Part shown: positions 10,235-20,057 of the stretch, one piece after another
How the letters are laid out: the number at the start of each line of letters is the position of its first letter
How positions within the stretch are numbered: position 1 is the first letter of the stretch
Origin: CAWFGS01 sp963815535
Lineage (GTDB): Bacteria; Pseudomonadota; Alphaproteobacteria; Sphingomonadales; Sphingomonadaceae
NCBI GenBank assembly: GCA_963815535.1
Contig: CAWFGS010000001.1
Coordinates: 310,001-374,000, forward strand
Direction of reading: 5' to 3'
Length of the DNA stretch: 64,000 nt
The notes under the pieces: generated by a model
The model's input: the letters and a program-made list of their open reading frames with translations, nothing else
Told to the model about the DNA's origin: nothing
Databases searched by the model: none
Position numbers and translations under genes: made by a program

Positions 10235-10817
10235 TCAGGCGCGGCTGCCGGGCTTCGTAATCGGGTATCGCAGCAAGTTCGCGCGGCACGGTCATCTTCG
10301 TCATATGTCGGAAAGTTCATGGCGACCAGCGGGTGAGAACGGCACATCGAACTGCGCGTCGCCGCCAGTGCGATCGACCAGTGCATGTCAGCGCGACGAT
10401 TTCGCCGCCCGCTTCGGCCACCGCAATCATCGCTTCCTTGCTCGACAGGCCGGTCGTCACGACATCTTCCACCAGCAGGACTTTCGCGCCCGGTGCGATT
10501 GCGAAACCCCGGCGCAATTCGAATGTGCCGGTCGGGCGTTCGAGGAACAGCGCGTCCTTGTCCAACGCGCGACCGATTTCGTGACCGATGATCACGCCGC
10601 CCATCGCAGGGGACACGACCACATCGACTGCGCTGCGAAGTTCGCGCGGCAGTTTCTGCGCCATTGCGACCGCCAGGCGGCTTGCGCGTTCGGGGTTCAT
10701 CAACACTCGCGCGCATTGTAGATAATGCGCGCTATGGCGCCCCGACGACAGTTTGAAATGCCCGTACAACAGGGCGTCGCAGTTACGGAATTCTGACAAA
10801 ACGTCTTCTTCGGTCAT
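10235..10817 (-). CDS. pyrE: Orotate phosphoribosyltransferase, frameshifted near its end
   Basis: Forms orotidine 5'-phosphate from orotate and PRPP in pyrimidine synthesis. MTEEDVLSEFRNCDALLYGHF is followed by LSSGRHSAHYLQCAR, VVSPAMGGVIIGHEIGRAL and the PRPP loop VLLVEDVVTTGLSSKEA. Frame changes near 10380 and 10290 are needed to reach FSPLVAMNFPTY and the typical C-terminus TKPGSRA. First gene of the leftward operon; the 210-bp spacer to divergent coxB must carry both promoters, although no clear -35/-10 pair stands out. Confidence 0.9.
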
Positions 10818-11027
10818 GGAATTTCGCAAAAGCCTTTTCGAAACGAATGCGCCGCCGCACAAGGGCCGTTGCACATTTTTCTCCCTAGAACCGCTTGAGG
10901 CAGGGGGCAAGCGCAGCGTATGGGTCTGCGCAATCGATAAACATATTGGTGCTTTACGTACGTCGCGTTCGGTTGTTTGGCCGGCAATGCGGCAATCGAA
11001 AAGCGAAGATGGAAAGCGTCGAACGGA

Positions 11028-12137
11028 ATGAATTTCGGCACGGCTCCGAAACTTTCGAATGCATGGGTCTGGCGCACCGTCATGGTGATGATCGCGGCGT
11101 TGGCGCTGGCGTTCATGCCGCGCGTCGTCACGGCTCAGGAAGCTGCCCCCGCGCCTGCCGAACTGGTGTCCCCTGCGCCGTCGATCGCGGAACAGAATGC
11201 CGCATCGGAAGCGGATGTCTCCGAAGGTTCCACTGTGGAAGCGGCCGCCGGAAGCGCGGCCTACACGCCGATGGCACCGACGAAAGGGAAGGGCATGCCG
11301 ATCGAAGGCGGCATGACTTTCCAGGACCAATATTCGAAAGACGGCGAGTTCGCCGTGTGGATGCACGATGCGATTCTGATCCCGGTGATCTTCGCGATCA
11401 GCCTGTTCGTCCTTGGTCTGATCCTGTGGGTCGTCGCGAAGTTCAACCGGCGCGCCAATCCCAAGCCATCGCGCACCACGCACAACACCTTGATCGAAGT
11501 CGTCTGGACGCTGGTTCCGGTGCTTATCCTGGTGGTGATCGCGGTTCCGTCGATCACATTGCTGGCGCGGCAGTACGAATCGCCGCCGGCCGATGCGGTG
11601 ACGATCAAGGCGACCGGATATCAGTGGTATTGGGGGTACTCCTATCCCGACAATGGCGATTTCGAAGTGATCTCGAACATGCTGTCCGACGGCAGACGCG
11701 CTTGCCAATGGCGAGCCCGACCATGCTGGCGGTCGATAATCGCATGGTCGTTCCCGCGAACACGCCGATTCGCATTCAGACGACCGGCGCGGATGTGATT
11801 CATGCATTCTCCGTGCCCAGCCTGTGGTTCAAGATGGATGCCGTACCCGGCCGGCTGAACGAACGCATGCTGGTGATCGAGGAGCCCGGCGTATATTACG
11901 GTCAATGTTCGGAACTGTGCGGTGCGCGCCACGGTTACATGCCGATCGCGGTCGAAGCATTGCCGCGCCCGCAATGGGAAGCATGGGTTCGCGCGCAGGG
12001 CGGCACCGTCGGCGGCGATGAAACCGCCGTTGGAAGCTGCCCCGCTGCAACGCCCCGAAAGTGCGATCCCCGGCGCTCCGGGTGATGGCGCGCCGCCGAC
12101 CGCGCCTGTTGCGACCACCGTCGCGCCGACCGTTTGA
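11028..12137 (+). CDS. coxB: Cytochrome c oxidase subunit II, frameshifted
   Basis: Carries the CuA centre that accepts electrons from cytochrome c in the aa3-type oxidase. A signal peptide ends near VVTA-QEA, a Pro/Ala-rich linker follows, then two membrane helices (ILIPVIFAISLFVLGLILWV and VVWTLVPVLILVVIAVPSI). The CuA ligands lie in YYGQCSELCGARHGYMP. The frame slips near 11690 (after ISNMLSD) and near 12020, where the final Ala/Pro-rich tail begins. The start MNFGTAPKLS at 11028 was chosen over the upstream ATG at 10977 because a signal peptide follows it directly. Confidence 0.92.
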
Positions 12138-12172
12138 ACCGATTAGAACCAGAGCCGAGAGACACCCAAAGC

Positions 12173-13897
12173 ATGGCCACCACAGCAGACGCCTTCCAGG
12201 CTCATAACGAGGACCACGGATCGCATCACGACGCCGATCACAAACCTGCGTTCTTCGCGCGCTGGTTCATGTCCACCAACCACAAGGACATCGGTACGCT
12301 GTACCTGATCTTCGCGATCCTGGCGGGCATCATCGGCGGGGCGATTTCCGGCATCATGCGCGTCGAACTGGCCGAACCGGGCATCCAGGTTCTCGGCTGG
12401 TGGGTCAATTTCATGGGCGGAGAGGCGAATTTCGATGCCAACGTCCATATGTGGAACGTGCTGATCACGGCGCACGGCCTGATCATGGTGTTCTTCATGG
12501 TCATGCCCGCCATGATCGGCGGTTTCGGCAACTGGTTCGTGCCGCTGATGATCGGCGCGCCGGACATGGCGTTCCCGCGGATGAACAACATTTCGTTCTG
12601 GCTGACCGTGGCCGGTTTCGTTTCGCTGATGTTCTCCGCATTCATGCCGGGCGGGACCGGCAATGGCGCGGGCACCGGCTGGACGGTCTATGCGCCGCTT
12701 TCGACCTCCGGTTCGGCAGGGCCGGCAGTCGATTTCGCGATCTTCTCGCTCCATCTCGCCGGCGCCGGTTCGATCCTGGGCGCGACCAACTTCATCACCA
12801 CCATCTTCAACATGCGCGCGCCGGGGATGACCCTGCACAAGATGCCGCTGTTCGTGTGGTCGGTGCTGGTTACCGCGTTCCTGCTGCTGCTGGCGCTGCC
12901 GGTGCTGGCGGCGGCGATCACCATGCTGCTGACGGACCGCAATTTCGGCACGACCTTCTTCGATCCCGCCGGCGGCGGCGACCCGGTGCTGTACCAGCAT
13001 CTGTTCTGGTTCTTCGGCCATCCCGAAGTGTACATCATGATCCTGCCGGGCTTCGGCATGGTCAGCCAGATCATCGCCACGTTCAGCCGCAAGCCGGTGT
13101 TCGGCTATCTCGGCATGGCCTACGCCATGGTCGCGATCGGCGTGGTCGGCTTCATCGTGTGGGCGCACCACATGTACACCGTCGGTCTCGACGTGAATAC
13201 GAAGATGTATTTCACCGCCGCGACGATGGTTATCGCCGTGCCGACCGGCGTGAAGATCTTCAGCTGGATCGCCACCATGTGGGGCGGCAGTCTGGAGTTC
13301 AAATCGCCGCTCGTCTGGTCGCTCGGCTTCATCTTCCTGTTCACCGTCGGCGGTGTGACGGGTGTGGTGCTGGCCAATGGCGGTATCGACGACAATCTGC
13401 ACGACACCTATTACGTGGTGGCGCATTTCCACTACGTGCTGTCGATGGGCGCGGTGTTCAGCCTGTTCGCCGGGTTCTATTACTGGTTCCCGAAAATGAG
13501 CGGCAAGATGCACAGCGAATTCCTCGCGCATCTGCACTTCTGGGTGTTCTTCGTCGGGGTGAACGTGATCTTCTTCCCGCAGCACTTCCTGGGTATGAAC
13601 GGAATGCCGCGCCGCATTCCCGATTATCCGGCGGCGTTCGCGTACTGGAACTACATCTCGTCCATCGGCTACATGATCATGGCCGCGTCGATGGTGATCT
13701 TCTTCGTCAACCTCGCTTACGCCTTCATGGCCGGCAAGAAGGCGGCGGGAAATCCGTGGGGCGAAGGCGCGACGACGCTGGAATGGACGTTGCCCAGCCC
13801 GCCGCCGTATCACCAGTTCGAAACGCTGCCGGTGATCGAGGATCATCACGATTATCACGATCACCGTCCCGCCGATCAGCGCCCGGCGCAAGCTTGA
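12173..13897 (+). CDS. ctaD: Cytochrome c oxidase subunit I (aa3-type)
   Basis: Intact, 574 residues; the heme a / heme a3-CuB catalytic subunit with about twelve membrane helices. Visible signatures are WNVLITAHGLIMVFFMVMP (heme a ligand), FGHPEVYIMILPGFG (CuB and proton channel Glu), WAHHMYTVG (CuB histidines) and HDTYYVVAHFHYVLSMG (heme ligands). An N-terminal His/Asp-rich cytoplasmic extension precedes the first helix. The start at MATTADAF is 35 bp after the coxB stop and preceded by GAGAG. A strong hairpin follows 30 bp after the stop. Confidence 0.97.
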   Translation: MATTADAFQAHNEDHGSHHDADHKPAFFARWFMSTNHKDIGTLYLIFAILAGIIGGAISGIMRVELAEPGIQVLGWWVNFMGGEANFDANVHMWNVLITAHGLIMVFFMVMPAMIGGFGNWFVPLMIGAPDMAFPRMNNISFWLTVAGFVSLMFSAFMPGGTGNGAGTGWTVYAPLSTSGSAGPAVDFAIFSLHLAGAGSILGATNFITTIFNMRAPGMTLHKMPLFVWSVLVTAFLLLLALPVLAAAITMLLTDRNFGTTFFDPAGGGDPVLYQHLFWFFGHPEVYIMILPGFGMVSQIIATFSRKPVFGYLGMAYAMVAIGVVGFIVWAHHMYTVGLDVNTKMYFTAATMVIAVPTGVKIFSWIATMWGGSLEFKSPLVWSLGFIFLFTVGGVTGVVLANGGIDDNLHDTYYVVAHFHYVLSMGAVFSLFAGFYYWFPKMSGKMHSEFLAHLHFWVFFVGVNVIFFPQHFLGMNGMPRRIPDYPAAFAYWNYISSIGYMIMAASMVIFFVNLAYAFMAGKKAAGNPWGEGATTLEWTLPSPPPYHQFETLPVIEDHHDYHDHRPADQRPAQA

Positions 13898-13927
13898 CGG
13901 CGTCGAGGCTGATCAGCCAGGAGCGAT

Positions 13928-13965
13928 GAAAGGGGGCGTGCCGTCGATCGGTGCGCCCCCTTTTC
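13928..13965 (+). terminator. Rho-independent terminator-like hairpin between ctaD and ctaB
   Basis: A perfect 10-bp stem AAAGGGGGCG / CGCCCCCTTT (13929-13938 and 13954-13963) with a 15-nt loop, followed by one more T and C. It would end or attenuate transcription after ctaD. An ATG at 13926 lies at its edge, which argues against using that codon as the ctaB start. Confidence 0.75.
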
Positions 13966-13991
13966 TGGATACGCGTTCGATAAGCGCCGCG

Positions 13992-14931
13992 ATGCTGCGG
14001 ATGATGCCACGACCACCGATCTTGCCGGAAACGCGCACATTGCCTGCGGAATGGCGCGATTTCTTCGCGCTGACCAAGCCGCGCGTCATGACGCTGGTGA
14101 TCTTCACCGGTCTGTGCGGCTTGCTCGCCGCGCCCGGATCCATTCATCCCGTCATCGGCTTCACCGCCATCCTGTGCATCGCGCTTGGCGCGGGCGGGGC
14201 GGCGGCGCTCAACCAGTGGTGGGAAGCGGATATCGATGCAGGCATGAAACGGACGGCGGCCCGTCCCATCCCCGGCGGACGTATGGTTCGCCAGGATGCG
14301 CGCGATTTCGGCATCTTGTTGTGCGGCGTGTCGGTGATGGTTATGGGGCTGGCCGTCGGCTGGCTCGCGGCAATCATCCTGGCGATTTCGATCATTCTAT
14401 TATGCCGTCATCTACACGATCTGGCTGAAACCGCGCACGCCGCAGAACATCGTTATCGGCGGCGGGGCGGGCGCTTTCCCGCCGGTGATCGGCTGGGTCG
14501 CCGTGACCGGCGATATCACCGCGATGCCGATCCTGCTGTTCGCGATCATCTTCATCTGGACGCCGCCGCATTTCTGGGCGCTCGCGCTGTTCGTGCAGTC
14601 CGATTACGCGAAGGTCGGCATTCCCATGATGCCGGTGGTCCGGGGCGAGGTATCGACCCGCCGGCAGATCCTGATCTATTCGCTGGTGCTGTTCCCGGTC
14701 GCGATCGCGCCGTTGCTCATTGGTGGGACAGGGTCGCTTTATGGAATCACCGCGGCTGGTTCTGTCGCGGCATTCGTGTTCTTCGCGATCCCGGTGGCGA
14801 CGCGTCGTTCGGTTGAAAACGACACGATGAAACCGGAAAAGCGGCTGTTCGCATTCAGCATCATTTATCTGTTCGCGCTGTTCGGCGCACTCGTAATCGA
14901 TCGTGTCATGACCTATAATGGATGGATATGA
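13992..14931 (+). CDS. ctaB: Protoheme IX farnesyltransferase, frameshifted
   Basis: Adds a farnesyl group to heme b to make heme O, the precursor of the heme a used by the adjacent oxidase. UbiA-type membrane prenyltransferase: DFFALTKPRVMTLVIFTG, then NQWWEADIDAGMKRTAARP with the Asp-rich Mg-diphosphate motif, and a second loop near LKPRTPQNIVIGGGAGAFPP. The frame changes near 14398, inside a helix, as expected for a one-base indel. I start it at MLRMMPRPP because the in-frame ATG at 13926, although it has an AGGAG before it, sits in the terminator stem. Confidence 0.88.
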
Positions 14932-15056
14932 TGACGCCTGACGAAGAAACCGAATATCGCCACCGACAGAAAAGCCGCAATCTGGTGGTCGGCTTGATGC
15001 TGCTGTTTTTCGCGCTGCTGTTCTACGCGATAACGATCGTGCGGATGGGGGACTGA
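14928..15056 (+). CDS. Small single-helix protein of the cox operon (CoxF-like)
   Basis: A 42-residue protein: charged N-terminus (TPDEETEYRHRQKSRN), one membrane helix VGLMLLFFALLFYAITIV and a short RMGD tail. Its ATG overlaps the ctaB TGA (ATGA), and ctaG begins 2 bp after its stop, so it is embedded in the operon. Position and shape match the small CoxF-type protein found between ctaB and ctaG in alphaproteobacteria; its role in oxidase assembly is inferred from position only. Confidence 0.75.
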   Translation: MMTPDEETEYRHRQKSRNLVVGLMLLFFALLFYAITIVRMGD

Positions 15057-15058
15057 CC

Positions 15059-15730
15059 ATGGCTTCGCGCCCCCTCGACAACACGATCGATCGGCAGAAT
15101 CTGCGCGTCGGCGCGCTGGCATTTCTGGCAGCGCTCGGCATGCTCGGCCTCGGTTACGCTGCGGTTCCGCTGTATCAGATGTTCTGCCAGCTGACCGGGT
15201 TCGGCGGCACGACGCAGCGCGCGAGTGAAAGCGATGCGGATATGGCGCAGCGTATCGCCGGCAGCGCGGGCGCGCGATCCATGTCGATCCGCTTCGATGG
15301 CAGCACGGCGAACGATGTTCCGTGGAGCTTCGCACCGGAGCAGGTGACCGACACGGTGCAGATCGGCGTGCGCGACATGGCGGTCTACGTCGCGAAGAAC
15401 AACAGCAACGTGCCGATCACCGGCACGGCGACGTTCAATGTCGAGCCCGAACAGACGGGCAAGTATTTCAACAAGATACAGTGCTTCTGCTTCACCGAAC
15501 AGACTTTGCAGCCCGGTGAGCAGGTGAATATGCCGGTGTTGTATTACGTCGATCCGGCGATCCTGCAGGATGAAAATGCCAAGGATGTGGAGCAGATCAC
15601 GCTCAGCTACACTTTCCACAAAGCCATACCGGACCCGGCCTGCTTCGGGTTCGTAACCGAACATCGCGGTAAAATGTCCGCGCACTGGACCGCCGCGTAT
15701 CCGCGCCTTATGGGTAACGCAACTAACTAG
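15059..15730 (+). CDS. ctaG: Cytochrome c oxidase assembly protein CtaG/Cox11
   Basis: Intact, 223 residues. Membrane-anchored copper chaperone that delivers Cu to the CuB site of subunit I. One N-terminal helix (VGALAFLAALGMLGLGYAAV) is followed by PLYQMFCQLTGFGG with Cys43 and, in the periplasmic domain, the copper-binding CFCF motif (Cys142 and Cys144) before TEQTLQPGEQVNMPV. Starts 2 bp after the CoxF-like gene. Confidence 0.95.
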   Translation: MASRPLDNTIDRQNLRVGALAFLAALGMLGLGYAAVPLYQMFCQLTGFGGTTQRASESDADMAQRIAGSAGARSMSIRFDGSTANDVPWSFAPEQVTDTVQIGVRDMAVYVAKNNSNVPITGTATFNVEPEQTGKYFNKIQCFCFTEQTLQPGEQVNMPVLYYVDPAILQDENAKDVEQITLSYTFHKAIPDPACFGFVTEHRGKMSAHWTAAYPRLMGNATN

Positions 15731-15744
15731 CAGGGTTACGATTC

Positions 15745-16567
15745 ATGGCCGGTACGACCAACCACGATTATCATATTCTTCCGCCCGATATCTGGCCGTT
15801 GATCGGCTCGATTTCGGCGCTGGTCTTCACCAGCGGCATGGTCCTTTACATGCACGAAATGGCGAATGCCTATCTCGTGCTGGGGCTGGGCATCGCGGGG
15901 CTGATCGCAACATTCTGGAGCTGGTTCGGCAATATCGTGACCGAAGCGGAGGCGGGGCATCACACGCCGGTCGTTCAGCTGCATATGCGGTACGGCATGA
16001 TCCTGTTCATCGCGTCCGAAGTGATGTTCTTCGTCGGCTGGTTCTGGAGCTGGTTCGATTTCGCGCTGTTCCCGTCCGCATTGTCGGACGTGGTCGGCGG
16101 CGTATTGCCGCCCGAAGCGATCGAGGCGGTGATCGATCCGTTCTCGCTTCCGCTGCTCAACACGCTTGATCCTGCTGTGTTCGGGCACGACGGTCACCTG
16201 GGCGCACCACTCGCTGATCCACGGCGATCGCGACGGGCTGAAGAAGGGCCTGTGGGCGACGATCATTCTGGGCGCGGTTTTCAGCGTCATCCAGGCTTAT
16301 GAGTATGTGGCCGCGCCGTTCGAGTTCGGCGGAAACACTTACAGTTCGGCCTTTTACATGGCGACCGGATTCCACGGGTTCCACGTTCTGATCGGCACGA
16401 TCTTCCTGATCGTGTGCCTGGCGCGCACGTATAAGGGGCATTTCACCCCGCGTCAGCATTTCGGCTTCGAAGCGGCGGCGTGGTATTGGCATTTCGTCGA
16501 TGTCGTTTGGCTGTTCCTGTTCGTGACGGTTTATGTCTGGGGCGGATGGGGCGCTGAAATCCACTGA
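15745..16567 (+). CDS. coxC: Cytochrome c oxidase subunit III, frameshifted
   Basis: Seven-helix, cofactor-free subunit of the aa3 oxidase. MAGTTNHDYHILPPDIWPL begins the protein; helices include GMILFIASEVMFFVGWFWSW, then after a frame change near 16170 VTWAHHSLIHGDRDGLKKGL, FYMATGFHGFHVLIGTIFL and the end AWYWHFVDVVWLFLFVTVY. The shift reconnects as NTLILLCSGTTVTWAHH, so a one-base indel explains it. Confidence 0.93.
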
Positions 16568-16691
16568 TGCAATCGCATCGGCTGCAAAGGTCGGCAGACA
16601 GGCGTCGGATGCCGAGGGCCGAACTTACGGCAATCGGCGGGATGGCGGGCCGAACCGCCATGCGCCCCGACCTGTGGTGCGCTGACCGCTC

Positions 16692-17270
16692 GTGAATTTG
16701 CGTTTTCCGATATTGCCGACCGCGATCGTGGCGGTCGCCGTCGTGACAATGATTGCGCTCGGCTTCTGGCAATTGGGCCGCGCGGACACCAAGGCTGCGA
16801 TGATCGCCGAATATGGCGCAATCCCGGCAGATGCTCCGATTGTTCCGCTGACAAACGACAATCTGGGCGAGGCTGTGTATCGTCCCGTGGCTTTCGACTG
16901 TTTGGAGGTTGCATCGATCCGCAGCACGGCGGGAACGTCCGCGCGCGGCGGCAAGGGGTGGGAGCATGTCGCGCAATGCCCGCTTGGCGAGAATGCGGCG
17001 CGCACTGTGGAAGTCGCGCTGGGCTGGTCGAAGGAAGCGAACGCGCCGGAATGGCGCGGCGGTGCGGTGACGGGTGTGCTTGGCCAGAATGCGAAAGTGG
17101 TTGCCGATCCGCCGCTTGCCGGGCTGGCGCAATTGGCGAAGCCTGACCCTGCGGACCTGCCGAACAATCATCTTGCCTATGCCGGGCAATGGTTCCTGTT
17201 CGCATTGACAGCCTTGGTGATCTACGTGCTGGCGCTTCGATATCGGGGCGCAGCGTCCGCGAAACGCTGA
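16692..17270 (+). CDS. SURF1 family cytochrome oxidase biogenesis protein
   Basis: Intact, 192 residues, initiated by GTG at 16692 (GTGAATTTG). Two terminal membrane helices, LPTAIVAVAVVTMIALGFWQLGR-like and AGQWFLFALTALVIYVLAL, frame a periplasmic domain with YRPVAFDCLE and VALGWSKEANAPEWRGG. SURF1 helps heme a insertion into subunit I. The C-terminal NNHLAYAGQWFLFA is the family signature. The 124 bp between coxC and this gene hold no recognisable gene. Confidence 0.88.
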   Translation: MNLRFPILPTAIVAVAVVTMIALGFWQLGRADTKAAMIAEYGAIPADAPIVPLTNDNLGEAVYRPVAFDCLEVASIRSTAGTSARGGKGWEHVAQCPLGENAARTVEVALGWSKEANAPEWRGGAVTGVLGQNAKVVADPPLAGLAQLAKPDPADLPNNHLAYAGQWFLFALTALVIYVLALRYRGAASAKR

Positions 17271-17318
17271 CCCGCCCCGTCTTGCCCCGATCCATCGCGA
17301 ACGCTACCCGCATCGACC

Positions 17319-18722
17319 ATGCAATATATCTCCACCCGTGGCAGCGCGCCGACGCTCGATTTCGAACAGGTCACGCTGGCCGGACTGGCGAGCGACGGCG
17401 GCCTGTATCTGCCCGAACGCTGGCCGCGTTTTTCGCATGACGATATCGCCGCGATGGCCGGCTTGCCCTATGCCGCATTGGCCGCGCGCATCATGCAGCC
17501 ATTCGTCGGCGACAGCCTGACCGCAGCGGAACTGCTCGATCTGTGCGAGCAGGCCTATGGCCGTTTCAGCCATCGCGCCGTGACGCCGCTGACGCAGCTG
17601 GACCATCAGCAATGGCTGCTCGAACTGTTTCACGGGCCGACCCTGGCGTTCAAGGATGTTGCGCTGCAACTGCTCGGCTTGCTGTTCGAAAAGTTTCTGA
17701 AACGGTCGAACGATCATCTGACCATCGTCGGCGCGACCAGCGGGGATACCGGATCGGCGGCTATCGATGCGGTGGCGGGGCGCGACGGCATCGATATCTT
17801 CATGCTCCACCCCCACGGCCGGATCAGCGATGTGCAACGCCGCCAGATGACGACCGTGCGCGCGCCGAATGTTCATAACATTGCGATCGAGGGCAGTTTC
17901 GACGACGCGCAGGCGCATGTGAAGCGCATGTTCACCGACCCTGCGATTACAGGCGATTACAATCTGGGCGCCGTCAATTCCATCAACTGGGCGCGGCTGA
18001 TGGCGCAGGTCGTCTATTATTTCGCCGCCGCATTGCAGTTGGGTGCGCCGGGCCGCAAAGTCGCCTTCAGCGTGCCGACCGGCAATTTCGGGGACGTGTT
18101 CGCAGGTTATGTCGCGGCAAAGATGGGATTGCCGTCGAACGGCTGATCGTTGCCACCAATGTGAACGACATCCTGCACCGCGCCCTGGAAAACGGGGATT
18201 ACTCCGCCTGCGCAAGTCACGGCCACCGCCGCCCCGTCGATGGACATCCAGGTCAGTTCGCAATTTCGAACGGCTGCTGTTCGATTGCGGTGGCCGCGAT
18301 GGCGTGGCGATGGCGCGGCAGATGACGGGGTTCGAGGCCAGCCGCGCAATGCAGCTGGATGATGTGCAGCGCGGCGGCGCGGCCCGATCTGCTGGTCAGC
18401 CGCCGCTGCGACGAGGATCAGATGGCGCAGGCCATGCGCTGGGCGTCGCGAGAATGCGGGGCAGATTATCGATCCGCACACGGCCATCGGTCTGCACGCC
18501 GCGCGATCCATCGACTTGCCGGCCGACGTGCCGATCGTAACGCTCGCCACCGCGCACCCGGCGAAGTTTCGCGACGCGGTGGAACGGGCCACGGGGCATC
18601 GCCCGTCCTTGCCGTCGCGCGTCGGCGATCTGTTCGCGCGCGAGGAGGCATGCACGCAATTGCCGGGCGATTACGCATCCATCACGCAATTCATCACTGC
18701 CACCGCCACGAAGCGGGGCTGA
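17319..18722 (+). CDS. thrC: Threonine synthase, frameshifted in its second half
   Basis: PLP enzyme converting O-phosphohomoserine to threonine. MQYISTRGSAPTLDFEQVTL and GLASDGGLYLPE are diagnostic; the PLP Lys lies in FHGPTLAFKDVALQ, and TIVGATSGDTGSAAI binds phosphate. After GNFGDVFAGYVAAKMGLP the frame changes near 18135, and again near 18205, 18250 and 18400-18480, with recognisable RLIVATNVNDILHRAL, FERLLFDCGG and PIVTLATAHPAKFRDAVE on either side. The end LPGDYASITQFI fits. Directly downstream of surf1, an order common in sphingomonads. Confidence 0.9.
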
Positions 18723-18728
18723 CCGTTC

Positions 18729-19641
18729 ATGGCGCGATTGCATTCCCAACCGGTCCTGATGCTGGGTCGGGCGTGGCCGGATTACGGGCTGATCGACAGC
18801 GGCTACGGGCGTAAGCTGGAACGGTATGGACCCTATCGTTTCATCCGCCCCGAACCCCAGGCGATGTGGCGCCCACGCTTGCCGGACGACGGTTGGCATG
18901 CGGATGGCGGAATTCATTCCCGGATCCGACGAGGATGGCGGCGGGCGCTGGCATTTCGTTCGCGATGTGCCCGATGAAGGTTGGCCGATGCAATGGGAGG
19001 ATGTCGCGTTTCACGGCACAATGCACGCCGTTTCGCCATTTGGGTTTCTTTCCCGACATGGCGCCGGTGTGGGTCTGGATGCGCGACATGCTGTCATCGA
19101 CGCGGGACGCCAGCACTCTGAACCTGTTCGGCTATACCGGGGTCGGCAGCCTTGCGTTAAGCCGATGCGGGCCTGTCACCCATGTCGATGCGTCCAAGAA
19201 ATCCGTGGCGCAGGCGCGCGAAAATGCGGCGGCTGGCGGGAATGGCGGATCGGCCGATACGCTGGTTGATCGACGATGCGGGCAAATTCGCCGCGCGCGA
19301 GGTCCGGCGCGAAAAACGCTATGACGGGATCATCCTCGACCCGCCGAAATTCGGGCGCGGTCCGAAGGGGGAAACCTGGCGATCTGGAAACCGGCCTGCC
19401 GGATCTGGTGCATGATTGCCGCCGTCTGCTCGATGGCGATAGCAGGTTCCTGTTCCTGACCGTCTATGCCGTTCGCATGTCCAGCCTGGCGCTGGCGGGA
19501 TTGCTGGCGGAGGCGTTTGCCGATCTGCCCGGAACCATCGAACATGGCGATCTGGCGATGCATGGAAGAGCGGTGGCGAACGATGCATCGGCGCGCGCCT
19601 TGCCCACCGCAATCTTCGCACGTTGGCGCGGCGATGACTGA
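18729..19641 (+). CDS. Class I SAM-dependent (rRNA-type) methyltransferase, frameshifted
   Basis: COG1092-like methyltransferase. Pieces in order: a start RLHSQPVLMLGRAWPDYGL, then RKLERYGPYRFIRPEP, WHFVRDVPDEGWPMQW, the SAM motif I region LNLFGYTGVGSLALS, then THVDASKKSVAQARENA, and the catalytic-type motif DGIILDPPKFGRGPKGETW. At least four frame changes (about 18895, 19035, 19255 and 19375) separate them. The DPPKF motif points to methylation of a nucleic-acid base, probably rRNA; the target is not known. Confidence 0.8.
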
Positions 19642-19685
19642 TCGGCGGCTTGTCATGGCGGATCGGTGCTGGCATCGCGGTTGCC

Positions 19686-20057
19686 ATGCCTGACAGTCTG
19701 ATCCTGGAAGTCGCCGATCTGGAACACGATGTCCTGACCGGCATCTATTCCGAAGAAACCGGCAAGCCTCAACCGCTGCGTATGACCATCACCGTCACGC
19801 TGGCGGTGGACGATCATTACGCGCCAGACACCCCGCTCGACGCCAGCAAGAACTACATGGATATCAAGGATGCGGCGACCACCGCATTGCCGGTGGGCGT
19901 GCATTTCAAACTGATCGAGGCGGTGGCCGATCATATCTGCACCACGCTGCTGTTGCAGGACGCGCGAATCGAATGCGTGCAAGTGAAAATCGTCAAGCTC
20001 GCCATTGCGGAGGCGAACGAGAAGATCGGCATTACGCTGACGCGGCATCGCCGATGA
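19686..20057 (+). CDS. folB: Dihydroneopterin aldolase
   Basis: Intact, 123 residues; cleaves dihydroneopterin to 6-hydroxymethyl-dihydropterin in folate synthesis. LEVADLEHDVLTGIYSEE matches the N-terminal strand and helix, LDASKNYMDIKDAA covers the conserved NY motif, and FKLIEAVADHICTTLL carries the catalytic Glu. Start at MPDSLILEV. The TGA overlaps the next ATG (ATGA). Confidence 0.85.
   Translation: MPDSLILEVADLEHDVLTGIYSEETGKPQPLRMTITVTLAVDDHYAPDTPLDASKNYMDIKDAATTALPVGVHFKLIEAVADHICTTLLLQDARIECVQVKIVKLAIAEANEKIGITLTRHRR

Noticed and set aside
10818..11807. Upstream extension of the pyrE frame to 496 codons
   Set aside because: The extension is antisense to coxB; orthologues start at MTEEDVLSEF, so 10817 is the start.
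12143..13891. A 582-codon open frame antisense to ctaD, and a 509-codon frame at 12400-13929 in another frame
   Set aside because: Both are shadows of a GC-rich gene. Their residue composition (His/Arg/Asp runs) has no family character, while ctaD on the plus strand is unmistakable.
16568..16691. Possible remnant of a DUF983 gene between coxC and surf1
   Set aside because: Sphingomonad operons often have one here, but no cysteine pair or helix of that family is readable in any frame of these 124 bp.
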